Source: Mixophyes australis (Eukaryota > Chordata > Amphibia > Anura > Limnodynastidae). From it: 64,000 bases of DNA. A program made the translations under genes and the position numbers. Shown here piece by piece: positions 48,276 through 61,340 of the stretch. The notes under the pieces were generated by a model, which saw nothing but the letters and a program-made list of their open reading frames with translations, searched no databases and was not told the DNA's origin. Where the stretch lies: the NCBI GenBank assembly GCA_036250195.1, contig JAVHZZ010000010.1, positions 109,576,778-109,640,777 on the forward strand, in the 5' to 3' direction. Each line of letters starts with the position of its first letter. The first letter of the stretch is position 1.

Positions 48276-51200
48276 GTAGGTGCCTCAGACCTCTGTTTAA
48301 TGCATTATAGATGTTCTTCAATATATATGCAAATTGGGGTGAAATGAATATGTATGCATGTCACCGTCTTGGTTTTTTTATGTGCCTCCCTCAGTTTGGG
48401 ATTCTCTCTCTTTTTTTTAAGAAGCCAGTCTGCCTCCTCTTGCAAACAAAGTACAGTGCATTGAACAATGGGTCCTTTAAAGCCCCAAGTTGTGGCCGTG
48501 ACAGCTGATCCCTCTGCCTATTCTCTCATTCCAAAACCATTAGAAAGGAAAAGGGCAGTTATCCCGCCTCATCTGCTGGACTGATTATCTCAATGTTTCC
48601 TCCATTGCTGCAAAGCTGACATTAGTCCCTAAAAGCCAACAGCTACCATTAAACTGCTTTCCAGAGGGATCAATGGCTTATTTTAAGGAAATTTCCATTT
48701 TAAATGGAGGGGGGTTAATGAGCATTGCCCACCGCTCCCGATCTGCCATATGTCTGTCTCACTACTGGGTATTTTGACTTTACAGATAAACTGAGCTGGG
48801 AGATTTGTTAGGTGATCATCCCCCCTCTAAGTGGCTTATGGGGGCTTTTCTTCCAGAGAGGAAGATTTAAAGTGCTTTGTAGAAAGTTTTGTGACAGTTA
48901 ATGGACTGCATTATACAGCTGGCATGTTTAGTAAATTGTAGAGGAAAGCATTAGATGGAGACTGAGTGGTTATATAGTGATGCTGGTCTTCTCTATATAC
49001 AGCAGGATACAATGTTGCAATATACTGAGAGTTCTGACACGTGTCCCTATAGTATTTACTGCAATGCTGGGAATCCCATTTCATTTACTTGTACATCTTG
49101 TATACATGTGTTTGTGTTTTCTTTAATAGGCAGTAAGTGTATATCACTGAAGCTGTATAAATGTCTTCACCTTCTGCTGTCAGATTTTTGGGGATCATTA
49201 CAGAATAACATTACCATGGTAGTTTTCTGATTTAATGATCAGAGATTCTCTATAATCTCAATAGTGGTAGTTATAGATGGCTTTTAAGTTAATAAATCAG
49301 AGTACACAGTAAACAGTAGGAGGGAAAGTAGAGAACTTATATGTGATAATAACAGGACAGGTTCTCTCTTAGTTGATTATGACAGAACTGTAAATGAATT
49401 TAGGATGGCGCCCTCTAGTGAGCTCTTATTAAATAACTACAACTACCATCATCCTCCACATCTGGTGTCAGATTGGGATATCAGCTGATTCACTGTAGGA
49501 GAGTGTTGGTAGTTGTAGTTTCCCTTTAATATACATTTGTCCCTTCCTGCAAATTAATTAGTGAACGTTTTTGTAATTCAGCAATTAATGTGTTTGTAGC
49601 ATTGTTTCATATTGAATAACATGCTTTTAGTTTTTGGTAGTATGAACTTAAGCATATAAAATATGTCCTGGGCAGACAAGATGGGGCAAAAAGATCTAAA
49701 ACAAAAGTTTAAACTGAATTAAAAAACAAAAAAAAATGTCATCAATGTCAAGAACAGCTGTGGGTTGTATTGAGTCACTGTCTGCAGTTGCTGGATCTAA
49801 GTTCTCTGTCCTGTCCAATCAGATCTGGATAAATCCTACTGGTCTATTCTTCCACACCTGATTGGACAATACAGAAGGGATCTGGGACCTACCAACCGCT
49901 GATAATTCCTGGATTTAAGCCATCACACCCTCATAGCCTTAGTTCTAGTTTGTCAACAGGTTGTGATCCATTAATCACCTGTGTTACTTGTATCAATAAC
50001 TTGCCTCTAACTGCAACATCAATAGGTATCAGACTGTTGCTAATACCTGTGACATAGTTGTATTGCCCCATAATATAATACACATACCCAGTTATTACTC
50101 ATTTTTTGTAGTTTAAAAGGAGGAAAATAAGTTTTCACCAAGTTACTGTAATTGCACCGTTACTGAATATATGAGAAAATATAATACTGATGTTTTTGCT
50201 ATACAGTCAATGAAGAAATAATGTCCTCATTTCAGGGAGTATTTTTCTAGAAGGTCTCCGTCATTTCCATTTACTATAGATCTGAGTCATTAAAATACAA
50301 TTAGATAAATCGCCCCCAAGCCCTCTCCCACCAAGACCCCTAACCATCTCCTTCCACCTAATGGCAGACCGCAGTGTGTTTGGATGATAAAGTGATCCCA
50401 CACAATCCTACTTGCTGTATTACTAAACTGACAGTAACACATATGTTGATCAACTGATGCAGCTGCTGATTTGATTGTCAATATTAATTCATAGATTTCT
50501 GTATAGCTCATTTATAACACACAAAACACCAGGTAACTTCGCAAAAGGTCAGATTAATTTTTCTCTCTTTCATCCATCTCAATTGTCAAAATGGTCAAGA
50601 GATCTGTCCTTGTAAAGAATCGTAGCTTCAAGCGAGTAAAGCTATGTAAGTGTTATTGCTCTGGAAATCTGGTAACAGAGGCGTTAAAGACAACTGAACA
50701 TGACAAACAAATATCTAATCAAGAGTTACTTTGGGTTTGCTTCTCCTCCTTGTAATTAAAACTGAAACTACGTTTGAAACTTAAAGAGCCTGTGTATAGA
50801 ATAGAACCAATGACCAGATCTTTACATGTGTACAGAAGGGAAGTGCGAGTACGACTCTCTGCGCTGTAATTTGCACCATCTATGTTTTCATAGGGATAGC
50901 ACTAGTCTGTCATCTGTTTTAGACCTTTCGAATGTTAGGATTAAAATAATGTCAAACCACAGTCCTAATAACGCAGCCTCAAATGTATATTCCAAATTCA
51001 ACACCCCCCAAAGTTTCATGTAGATATCATTTACCTTGTGCACTAAATTTCAATCCACCAAGCTGCATTATAGTAAATGCTACATAACAAACCTGCGTTG
51101 AATGAAATATTGATCGGAAATAGTACAATTCATTGATCAATTGCCTTGTCAATAAAAAAGAACTTACACCATTAATGGTTTGATGTATGGCTGTGTTTGT

Positions 51201-51460
51201 GGTTAAAACCATTATTAAGTTAAACATAAATGCATGGATTTTTTCTCTCCATATGCTTAGGGAACCTGTGGCTTTCTATATGCTGGGGAACTACAAGTCT
51301 CAGCACACTGTGCTTGTATAATAGCTGGTTAGTAACAGGTTGCCTACATTGTCTGTAACGAAACAACCACATCTTTAACTGTTGTTCCCCTATAGCCAGG
51401 ACAAATACATCTCTCTTTATTTGGAGTTCATTGTTCTTCTTTAAGTCTTAAAGAGGCATA
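48276..51460. other. LMO1 intron, repeat-poor, possible enhancer sequence
   Basis: No exon was seen. The part nearest the exon (48500-48950) and 50540-50760 are free of recognised repeats and could hold regulatory elements. Positions 51255-51345 contain the aactacaagtctcagca dispersed repeat just before the minisatellite. Confidence 0.4.
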
Positions 51461-54064
51461 CATAGAATTGTATTATGATCATGTCCAGTGGTCAGGTCAT
51501 GTTGGGGGTGTAGTGTCCTATGGCTGTATAGAGTGTAATAGAATTGTATTATGGTCATGTCCAGTGGTCAGGTCATGTTGGGGGTGTAGTGTCCTATGTC
51601 TGTATACAGTGTCATAGAATTGTATTATGATCATGTCCAGTGGTCAGGTCATGTTGGGGGTGTAGTGTCCTATGGCTGTATAGAGTGTAATAGAATTGTA
51701 TTATGGTCATGTCCAGTGGTCAGGTCATGTTGGGGGTGTAGTGTCCTATGTCTGTATACAGTGTAATAGAATTGTATTATGATCATGTCCAGTGGTCAGG
51801 TCATGTTGGAGGTGTAGTGTCCTATGTCTGTATACAGTGTAATAGAATTGTATTATGATCATGTCCAGTGGTCAGGTCATGTTGGAGGTGTAGTGTCCTA
51901 TGTCTGTATACAGTGTAATAGAATTGTATTATGATCATGTACAGTGGTCAGGTCATGTTGGGGGTGTAGTGTCCTATGTCTGTATACAGTGTAATAGAAT
52001 TGTATTATGATCATGTCCAGTGGTCAGGTCATGTTGGAGGTGTAGTGTCCTATGTCTGTATACAGTGTACTGGAATTGTATTATGATCATGTCCAGTGGT
52101 CAGGTCATGTTGGAGGTGTAGTGTCCTATGTCTGTATACAGTGTAATAGAATTGTAGTATGATCATGTCCAGTGGTCAGGTCATGTTGGGGGTGTAGTGT
52201 CCTATGTCTGTATACAGTGTAATAGAATTGTAGTATGATCATGTCCAGTGGTCAGGTCATGTTGGAGGTGTAGTGTCCTATGTCTGTATACAGTGTAATA
52301 GAATTGTATTATGATCATGTCCAGTGGTCAGGTCATGTTGGAGGTGTTGTGTCCTATGTCTGTATAGAGTGTAATAGAATTGTATTATGATAATGCCCAG
52401 TGGTCAGGTCATGTTGGGGGTACAGTGTCCTATGTCTGTATACAGTGTAATAGAATTGTATTATGATCATGTCCAGTGGTCAGGTCATGTTGGAGGTGTT
52501 GTGTCCTATGTCTGTATAGAGTGTAATAGAATTGTATTATGATCATGTCCAGTGGTCAGGTCATGTTGGGGGTGTAGTGTCCTATGTCTGTATACAATGT
52601 AATAGAATTATATTATGATCATGTCCAGTGGTCAGGTCATGTTGGGGGTGTAGTGTCCTATGTCTGTATACAGTGTAATAGAATTGTATTATGATCATGT
52701 CCAGTGGTCAGGTCATGTTGGGGGTGTAGTGTCCTATATCTGTATACAGTGTAATAGAATTGTATTATGATCATGTCCAGAGGTCAGGTCATGTTGGAGG
52801 TGTAGTGTCCTATGTCTGTATATAGTGTAATAGAATTGTATTATGATCATGTCCAGTGGTCAGGGCATGTTGGAGGTGTAGTGTCCTATGTCTGTATACA
52901 GTGTAATAGAATTGTAGTATGATCATGTCCAGTGGTCAGGTCATGTTGGGGGTGTAGTGTCCTATGTCTGTATACAGTGTAATAGAATTGTAGTATGATC
53001 ATGTCCAGTGGTCAGGTCATGTTGGAGGTGTAGTGTCCTATGTCTGTATACAGTGTAATAGAATTGTATTATGATCATGTCCAGTGGTCAGGTCATGTTG
53101 GAGGTGTTGTGTCCTATGTCTGTATAGAGTGTAATAGAATTGTATTATGATAATGCCCAGTGGTCAGGTCATGTTGGGGGTACAGTGTCCTATGTCTGTA
53201 TACAGTGTAATAGAATTGTATTATGATCATGTCCAGTGGTCAGGTCATGTTGGGGGTGTAGTGTCCTATGTCTGTATAGAGTGTAATAGAATTGTATTAT
53301 GATAATGCCCAGTGGTCAGGTCATGTTGGGGGTACAGTGTCCTATGTCTGTATACAGTGTAATAGAATTGTATTATGATCATGTCCAGTGGTCAGGTCAT
53401 GTTGGAGGTGTAGTGTCCTATGTCTGTATACAGTGTCATAGAATTGTATTATGATCATGTCCAGAGGTCAGGTCATGTTGGAGGTGTAGTGTCCTATGTC
53501 TGTATATAGTGTAATAGAATTGTATTATGATCATGTCCAGTGGTCAGGTCATGTTGGGGGTGTAGTGTCCTATGTCTGTATAGAGTGTAATAGAATTGTA
53601 TTATGATCATGTCCAGTGGTCAGGTCATGTTGGAGGTGTAGTGTCCTATGTCTGTATACAGTGTAATAGAATTGTAGTATGATCATGTCCAGTGGTCAGG
53701 TCATGTTGGGGGTGTAGTGTCCTATGTCTGTATACAGTGTAATAGAATTGTAGTATGATCATGTCCAGTGGTCAGGTCATGTTGGAGGTGTAGTGTCCTA
53801 TGTCTGTATACAGTGTAATAGAATTGTATTATGATCATGTCCAGTGGTCAGGTCATGTTGGAGGTGTTGTGTCCTATGTCTGTATAGAGTGTAATAGAAT
53901 TGTATTATGATAATGCCCAGTGGTCAGGTCATGTTGGGGGTACAGTGTCCTATGTCTGTATACAGTGTAATAGAATTGTATTATGATCATGTCCAGTGGT
54001 CAGGTCATGTTGGGGGTGTAGTGTCCTATGTCTGTATACAGTGTCATAGAATTGTATTATGATA
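51461..54064. repeat. 76-bp minisatellite, 34 units, higher-order pattern
   Basis: The unit begins aatagaattgtattatgatc, includes a ccagtggtcaggtcatg word and ends ctgtatacagtgt. The gaattg word recurs every 76 bp from 51465 to 54049, exactly 34 steps, so no net indel has accumulated. Variant units recur: two gtagtatg units, a ggtgttgtgtcc unit and a gataatgccc...tacag unit stand in this order from 52145, 52905 and 53665, i.e. every ten units (760 bp). This points to recent amplification of multi-unit blocks. Not coding. Confidence 0.95.
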
Positions 54065-56019
54065 ATTAGATGATCAATACCAAAAAGTTCCTGGTGAGGA
54101 TGTCAGACCGTTCATGCGTTTCCCTATTCAGTGGTTCTTTGTTCATTAAAGGAGATATCCTTCTGTAATAGCAGATTGAAGACTATACCCGTGTATTCCG
54201 TATAGCGATATTTACCAGGCAACCAGCACAGTTACAATTTTTAAAAGAACTAATTAAATTATGATTTACAAAACCTTCAAAAAGTAAAAAGAAAAACATT
54301 CTTTTCATTGCAGATCAAAAGGTTGGTGCTTAGAAAAAAGACTCAGTATCTGATATTATACTTTTAGAAACAGCAAAAAAGATCTCTTAACACAAAAGTG
54401 TCACCTGCTGAGCTCAGGTTTCAAGTGAAAAATTAAAGAGGAATTTAGATCTAAGATCTGAAAGAAACAGGCCAAGGTGAGGCATATTAAAGTCAGACCC
54501 GTCATTATGGAGGTGGTGTGTTAAATAGTTTCTGATTATTTCTAAGAAAAAAAGTCATATTTGAGACTAAAGGAGACGCTGCTCTGTAATGTTGTACGGT
54601 GACTGTCAGTGTTGACTTGTTATCCGGCTGTTTACACTCAGTGCAAATAAAATGTTTGTGTTTTGCCAGCTCTGTGGTGGGAACAGCGTCTTGAGAGACG
54701 TTGGGTATTTCTTCTTGTAATCTCTGTATTGAGTAACATTTGGCAGCTATCCCGAAGCATCTGAATATTTTTTTTTAATTCAGAAGTGTGCGGAGATCTT
54801 GATGTAAAGTGGGAATCTTTGAAGGAGGGTCGGCTGTGTGCCACGGACGAGAACGTCATTAAATGATTTTTCCACTTGAATTCTTTATGCAGCAAAACTA
54901 GAAATCCGAAGTGGAAGAGTTAAGTGTCGAACAAAGCGCTTCCGTGTTCCACATTATGTCCGACCATCCTGATATTATCACATTTGTCGCCTTTTAATGG
55001 GTCATTAAATTCAATTTACTGTTACAGAAACTCAGATTAGTCAAAAAAGAACAGAATACGAGGTGAATTGGGGTGATATGTAGACACGCAGTAAAGGAAC
55101 TGGAATTTTGGGGCTTTTTTTTCCGTTTTGTATTATTTTTACACAAGTCTGTTCTCTCGATTATAGGTAAGATGTTGAGCACTAATAACATGTTTAATGA
55201 CCAATTCTAGTTTAAAAAAGTAAATAAACAGATCTTGTATCCTGCAACATAGTAACTGCTTCCGCTTTGAAACATAATTACGCTGCAGGCTGACGTGGCG
55301 GGACGGGACGTGGCGGGACGGGACGTGGTGAAACATGACATGGTGGGAGGCTAGTCTGACACTACACTCCACTGTTGTAGGCTCTTCAAATTGGGTCCTC
55401 CTATTTGGAGGTCCGAATTCAAAAGGGGTCTGCCCAGAGCAGAGAAGGTAGGTACTGGGGAGGGAACACTAGCTAAGGGTGATGGATATTCATTTTTAAT
55501 ACCACTTTTTCATAAGTGGAATTAGCATTTAATAGTAGTATGAGGCTTTTACTTGATACAAAAGTTTTTTGTATACATTGAATAGAATTTTTGTTGAACA
55601 ATCCACGCAAATATCCGGGGTGAGCAATGCAGCTTGAAACAATGTAATTACATTAGGGTTACAACAAACTATTATTTTTAATTCTCAAATTTAATATTGC
55701 AATTGAAAATAGAAAATCATTAAAAATTAGGTTTTGAGAATAAAATAAATTGTTCACAATTTATTTTTTCTTTTCTTTTATTTTATTTTATTATACAATT
55801 CTCCAAAAAACACAATTTAACATTCTTCTTATCAATTCCACACATCAAATATTCCCCTGTGAGGAAACTTCCCATAGTTCATCTCGTAAGTTCATTCCGA
55901 CACTCAAAGCGGCCACAATTCCTAATGGTATAATCCATTGTGATCTCACAGAGGAATATAATATTACAGAGAGTTATATAGCAGGATATATACAGCTATG
56001 GAGTAGTTGCTTGCCGTGG
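54065..56019. other. LMO1 intron sequence with a small tandem repeat
   Basis: No exon was recognised. About 55290-55345 holds a 15-bp tandem repeat built on gacgtggcgggacgg, decaying to tgacatggtggg. Confidence 0.4.
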
Positions 56020-57283
56020 CTATAAAAAGTATTCGCCCACTTTGAAGTTTTTCACATCTTATTTTCTTACATCTTAGAATCAAATTGAATTTATTTGAGA
56101 ATTCTTACCCTTGATCCACACAAAATATTCTGTCATTTCATTTTATTTTTTTTTAAAAAACGATAAAGGTAGTTTTTCTTAATGAATTGCATATATAAAA
56201 CAGACCGTATTTGATTGCATAAGTATTCCATCGTTTTTGCTACGATCAACCTGAATAAACCCAGGTGCAATCAGTTGACTTTAGAGGTCACGTAATTAAT
56301 TGATTTGAGGTTCCGTGTTTTTTTTCCCCACGCAAGAGCTTCAACGGAAAGGTCAAAGAACACTCAAAGCAAATCTGAGAAAAGGCCATTGATTGACAGT
56401 AGGAGCCATTGAGCGTTTGTCTAGAACAGATTGTTTTCTGATACCGCTAACACCGTGAGATGTGAAGACTATGGAAGGATTATGGAACAGTAACAGTTGT
56501 CCATGACAGGGATGAGCAATAACCAATCACAAATCTGTGCTTTATGGACAGGTGACAAAAAACTCACCTTTTTTTAAGGAAGCTCATGTTAAACCTTACC
56601 TAGAGTTTGCCAGACGGCGTATGGGAGACCCCATGTATCAAGCAGAGGAAGATTCTACAGTCTAAAGAGTTATGTTTGGAGCAAGCCAAACCAAGAACAT
56701 GATCCCTACCGCGAAGCACGGTGGTGGCAGCATACAATATGGCGGTGCTTCAGGGACTCAAAATACAGCACTAAATGGATAAAGACCAATGCCCTGCAGA
56801 CCGCAAAAGACCTAGGAATTGGGAAAAGATTTTTATTCCAGCAGGACAATGACCCGCATACAACAAAAATAGAAACAGTCCATGTCCTCTAGTGGCTCCA
56901 ATTAATGCCCAAATCTCAATTCTCTTACAAATCTGTGGAATGATCTGAAGATTGAGGTTCACCAACATACCCCTTCCAACCTGATGGACCTGGAGCAATG
57001 TAGAAGATTTGGAGATAGCTGTAAGGTCCAGATATATAAAACTGGGAGAGACCGAAATATAATCACATCTGTAATTGCAGCTAAAGTTGCTTCTACCAAT
57101 TATTAAAGCATTGGGATAATTACTTTGTAACCAGCTGTTGATTGTTCTTTGTGATATAGAAGGAAAAGGCATTAGAGGATTTGTATCTGACATTACAGAA
57201 TATTCCCAAATAAATCAAATTTTATTCCATGATGTAAGAAAATAAAATGTGAAAATGTCAAAGGGTCTTAATACTTTTTATAG
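56020..57283. mobile_element. Dead Tc1-like DNA transposon
   Basis: The ends are inverted repeats: ctataaaaagtattcgccc with ttttcacatcttattttctt on the left, and the inverse (aagaaaataaaatgtg, then ttaatactttttatag) on the right. TA borders are as expected of Tc1/mariner. Inside, the + strand shows decayed transposase words: gcacggtggtggcagcat (the KHGGGS region) at about 56717, cagcaggacaatgaccc (QQDNDP with the catalytic aspartate) at about 56838, and aatctgtggaatgatctgaa (NLWNDLK) at about 56931. The reading frame is broken repeatedly. Confidence 0.9.
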
Positions 57284-58640
57284 ATAATGTACATTAGATC
57301 ACGATAACAGAGGCAACAAATGACCTGCGATATCCGAGAGGTGGTCATCTTCCAGGGCTTGATGTACCCCACACACATAACGGACCCTTGACTAGTGAAC
57401 CTGTAACCCTTTGGAGAGCCACATAATCAGACGCCAATGGATAGTACAGACGCTCTGTCCCATGGCGACACCGTGCCAGCCGTGGGCACAGGTCCGGCTG
57501 GGCAAACCAAGCTTTATCCTCTGTAGTAACATTTCTGATAAAAAAAATGCAAAGTCCATTAGGCAATTAGATTCTGTGACGAAGATACGCAGAAAATAAT
57601 AGAATGAAACAGCACAATTTCCTATCTTTCCCCTCCTTCAGTTACCATAATATAAAGAGCACTCCAGTCAAAAATAGATTTGTGTAGTTACCGAGACAAA
57701 AATAAAAGTCCTTTGTCTATCGATATATTGATCTCATCCTCTGTGTAAAACCTTTAATATGTTTATATAGCGTGAATTTGCCCCTTTAGAGTTTTACCTT
57801 CTGTGCTGTAATCAAGATCATTCCAGTTTTGTTTCCTTTTTCCTTAAAACAGTTTTAATCAGACATTTGTTTCAGGATGTGATTTTTGTCGTGTTTGGAA
57901 TATAAATGTTTGGTGTAGTTTTACCATTCACTTCATATATTCCTATATTTTACCTCTTACTGATTTTTACTAATAAACCAGAACACACAGTTAACTTCAG
58001 AAACAGATGCTATAACTAACTATCAATCAGACATTCGCATTTTCTGAACTATAGTAGAAAAATCACCGCAGGATTCTGGTTGCCAGGGGTTACAGCATCT
58101 GTGCACCAGTGTTCATAAATGTCTACTGTCACATGCTTGTAAAAGGTTCTTCTTCAAAGAATAAGATGTTAGCTTCTTGCCTACTTAATGGACCTCCCCT
58201 AAGGGCAAAAGGGCCCCGTCCTCTTTACAGCAAGGAAAGGCGGGATCGGGAATTTTGGGCGTTTTCCCAGACGGTCAGTAAAGTTGGCCACCTACTCTCC
58301 CTACAGTCTGTGAGAACTCCCCAAAATTCGGGAGTCTCCCAGACATTCCAGGAAAACAGGCAAGTATGGCACAGATATGTAGTTACTTAGTTACCAATAG
58401 TGTACCCAAAATATAGGGAGGCAGCAAGAGAACACGGAGGCGAGTAGTGAACTATTTTCTCTGGAAAACACTGTAGATAATAATCTCTCTTTGGTACATA
58501 GTACAAATCGCAAGAAAAAAGCTGAATGAGGAAGCCTGGTGGGAAAGGGGCGGTTTTCCTGGCAAGTGCTCAGTTTGATTATGATGCCAGATAGATACAT
58601 AATAATGATATAAAGGTGTTCTGGAACCATGAGATCAGAT
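57284..58640. other. LMO1 intron with a dispersed repeat piece
   Basis: No exon was recognised. About 58310-58375 holds cgggagtctcccagacatt and aggcaagtatggc, a repeat shared with 63735-63775 and, in part, 61950. Confidence 0.45.
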
Positions 58641-58685
58641 CAAAAGCCTAGAACCTGTCGTTGCCAGGAGAAAGGTGCTGGTACT

Positions 58686-59265
58686 ATTGTCCTACATCGT
58701 GGCCGCCTGCATGTTGTCCTACATGTTGTCCTACATCGTGGCCGCCTGCGCGTTGTCCTACATCGTGGCCGTCTACGCCTTGTCCTATGCGTTGTCCTAC
58801 ATAGTGGCCGCCTGCGCATTGTCCTACATCGTGGCCGCCTGCGCGTTGTCCTACATCGTGGCCGCCTGCACGTTGTCCTACATCGTGGCCGCCTGCACGT
58901 TTTCCTACATCTGGCCGCCTGCGCGTTGTCCTACATTGTGGCCGCCTGCGTGTTGTCCTACATCGCGACCGCCTGCGCGTTGTCCTACATCGCGGCCGCC
59001 TACGCGTTGTCCTACAACGTGGCCGCCTTCGCGTTGTCCTACTACGTGGCCGCCTTCGCGTTGTCCTACTACGTGGCCGCCTGCGCGTTGTCCTACTACG
59101 TGGCCGCCTGCGCGTTGTCCTACTACGTGGCCGCCTGCGCGTTGTCCTACTACGTGGCCGCCTGCGCGTTGTCCTACAACGTGGCCATCTGCACGTTGTC
59201 CTACATCGTGGCCGCCTGCACGTTGTCCTACAACGTGGCCGTCTGCACGTTGTCCTACAACGCAG
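58686..59265. repeat. GC-rich 27-bp minisatellite, about 21 units
   Basis: The unit is built on gtcctacatcgtggccgcc plus tgcgcgtt. Because 27 is a multiple of three, two + frames stay open for 204 and 295 codons, yielding repeats such as VAACALSYI. Neither frame has a recognisable domain; the CpG-rich units (gcgcg, tacgtgg) stand out in an AT-rich intron. Confidence 0.9.
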
Positions 59266-59599
59266 CTATTCCTGTGTTTCTCAGTTTAGAAATACACTGG
59301 GGATGCTTTAAAAGCCATGGTATGACCTCTCCCGGCTGTGTCCCCGGGGTCCGTCATTCCTCCCACCAGCTCCTCTATAAAACGATGGACCATCAGCCCT
59401 GCACTCTGGTGACCTATTTGCATAGTATTTTGTTCTACTTAGAAAATGGGCCCTTTCACTCTGTTTTTACTCGGTGCCCTTGTGTTCATTTGTCTACACA
59501 AAGCAATAAAGGGTAATAGTAAAGTAACATAAATTGGGCTGTCTCCCTGAATCCACGTCTCACTAATGTACCCAGATTAACTCAACTGTAAATTGTCTC
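59266..59599. other. LMO1 intron, nothing recognised
   Basis: The tail of the open frame through the minisatellite ends here. No family was recognised. Confidence 0.35.
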
Positions 59600-59960
59600 C
59601 CGTTGGATGCTGTGTCTTGCTAAAAGTTTCCTACGTGATTCATGATTTTGAATTGCTTTTAACAGCTATTGGCTAGGCAATATGGTAAATGTACAAGGTG
59701 ATGCAATTGGCATTACTGAGAGAGAATGCAGAGGAGCATGTAATGCAGTCAATACTCTACATTAACTACTGATGCCCAATTACAAGGACTGGAAGAGTGG
59801 CTTTTAGGAGCATTAGGACTTGCAGAAGAGCTGAGATCACCTGCCGCTCCTTGCCTAAAAGCTTCACCCTTTATGGGCTGGGAGCAGAGGAAGTAGCTCG
59901 GCTCATTTTGTCATGTAATAAAGACGCTTTATCACAGTCTTTCTGCTTTACTATAGATTA
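59600..59960. promoter_or_regulatory. Candidate conserved non-coding element
   Basis: This is a repeat-free block with aacagctattggctagg at about 59660, ggtgatgcaattggcatt at about 59698, tgcccaattacaagg at about 59772, and a final tgtaataaagacgctttatc. It has the texture of a developmental enhancer; no conservation was measured. Confidence 0.35.
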
Positions 59961-60847
59961 TCTATACTGAGCTCCAACAAAGTATTTGCACTTAATGAAG
60001 CCACCGTTGTACATAGATAGACGTGACCTGTATGTAGGTCATGCGCTGTCTACATTCAGTATTATAAGAGATAAATGGCTTTTTAAAATATTTTTCACCC
60101 GCAAGCAGAACAGAATTCTGTGGTTTACAATACAACCAATAAGGACACATTATAGAAACCAGTTCATTGTCCTGTACGTTTGACAACATTAAAATTGTGG
60201 GTCGTGGTCTCTCTGCTCAGAACACAGGACCCCACATAATATTGGAAATGTTTACGGCACAGGTTAGGTCTTACCCGTAATGTATAGACCGCCTGTTACT
60301 GCTCAACGCTGCAACATCAAGGCGAAACGAGGGGACAGTATTAGGGTACAAGAACAGATCAGTGGTGGAGAACACAGGTGGATTGGACAGCAGGGTTAGA
60401 AAGGGTGTGGTCAACAGGCATTACGTGCGAATCCTTATGTGGACTTTCAGTAACATAAATGTATTTTCCACAGTAATTGTTTGGCACATGTATTATCGTT
60501 ACATTAATACACATATACTAACCTTGGCTTCAGCCTGATATCTATCTTATCTATATGGGTTGGAAAATATGTATCACTTATTTGATAATCACATATGTCT
60601 ACAACGGAAGATTCAAGCGTATGGCTCTCTGGTGAGTACACTGCCTGGTTTACAGTTATCGTTAAAATACAGCCACAAAATAGATGAAGAAATACGTTGG
60701 GACACAAATCGTACACATGTATAACTTTAAATATTGCATCCAGATGCATTCACTGCACAAATGTTACAAGTGCGATATATATGTTCTGCAGTGACATGAT
60801 CGACATTTATATAGACTACATGGTTGGAAAGTCCCTAATAATGAAAT
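59961..60847. other. LMO1 intron, nothing recognised
   Basis: No exon or repeat family was recognised. Confidence 0.35.
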
Positions 60848-61340
60848 AGACAGTATTATTAGTTCAATAATTCAAATGTAGAAAGTATTACTAGGTCTAC
60901 AATTCTAATGTAGACAGTATTATTAGGTCGACAGTTGAAATGTAGACAGTATTATTAGGTAGACAATTCTAATGGTGACAGTATTATTAGGTCGACAGTT
61001 GAAATGTAGACAGTATTATTAGGTAGACAATTCGAATGTAAACCGTATTATTAGGTCAACAGTTGAAATGTAGACAGTATTATTAGGTCAACAGTTGAAA
61101 TGTAGACAGTATTATTAGGTTGACAATTCTAATGGTGACAGTATTATTAGGTCGACAATTCTAATGGTGACAGTATTATAAGGTTGACAATTGAAATGTA
61201 GACAGTATTATTAGGTCAACAATACGGTCAACAACTAGGTCAACAATTTGGTCAACAAGTAGGTCAACAATTCGAATGTAGACAGTATTATTAGGATGAC
61301 AATTCGAATGTAGACAGTATTATATGGTTAGGAATAGGGA
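60848..61340. repeat. 32-bp minisatellite, about 14 units
   Basis: The unit is built on agacagtattattaggtcga plus cagttgaaatgt. Near 61212-61270 a sub-repeat of ggtcaacaa with 12-16-bp spacing has expanded inside one unit. Confidence 0.9.

Noticed and set aside
51461..54064. CRISPR-like array
   Set aside because: The whole 76-bp unit is repeated with no unique spacers, and the setting is a vertebrate intron.
58629..59516. 295-codon open frame as a gene
   Set aside because: Nearly all of it is the 27-bp tandem repeat, which stays open because 27 is divisible by three; no domain, no splice signals.
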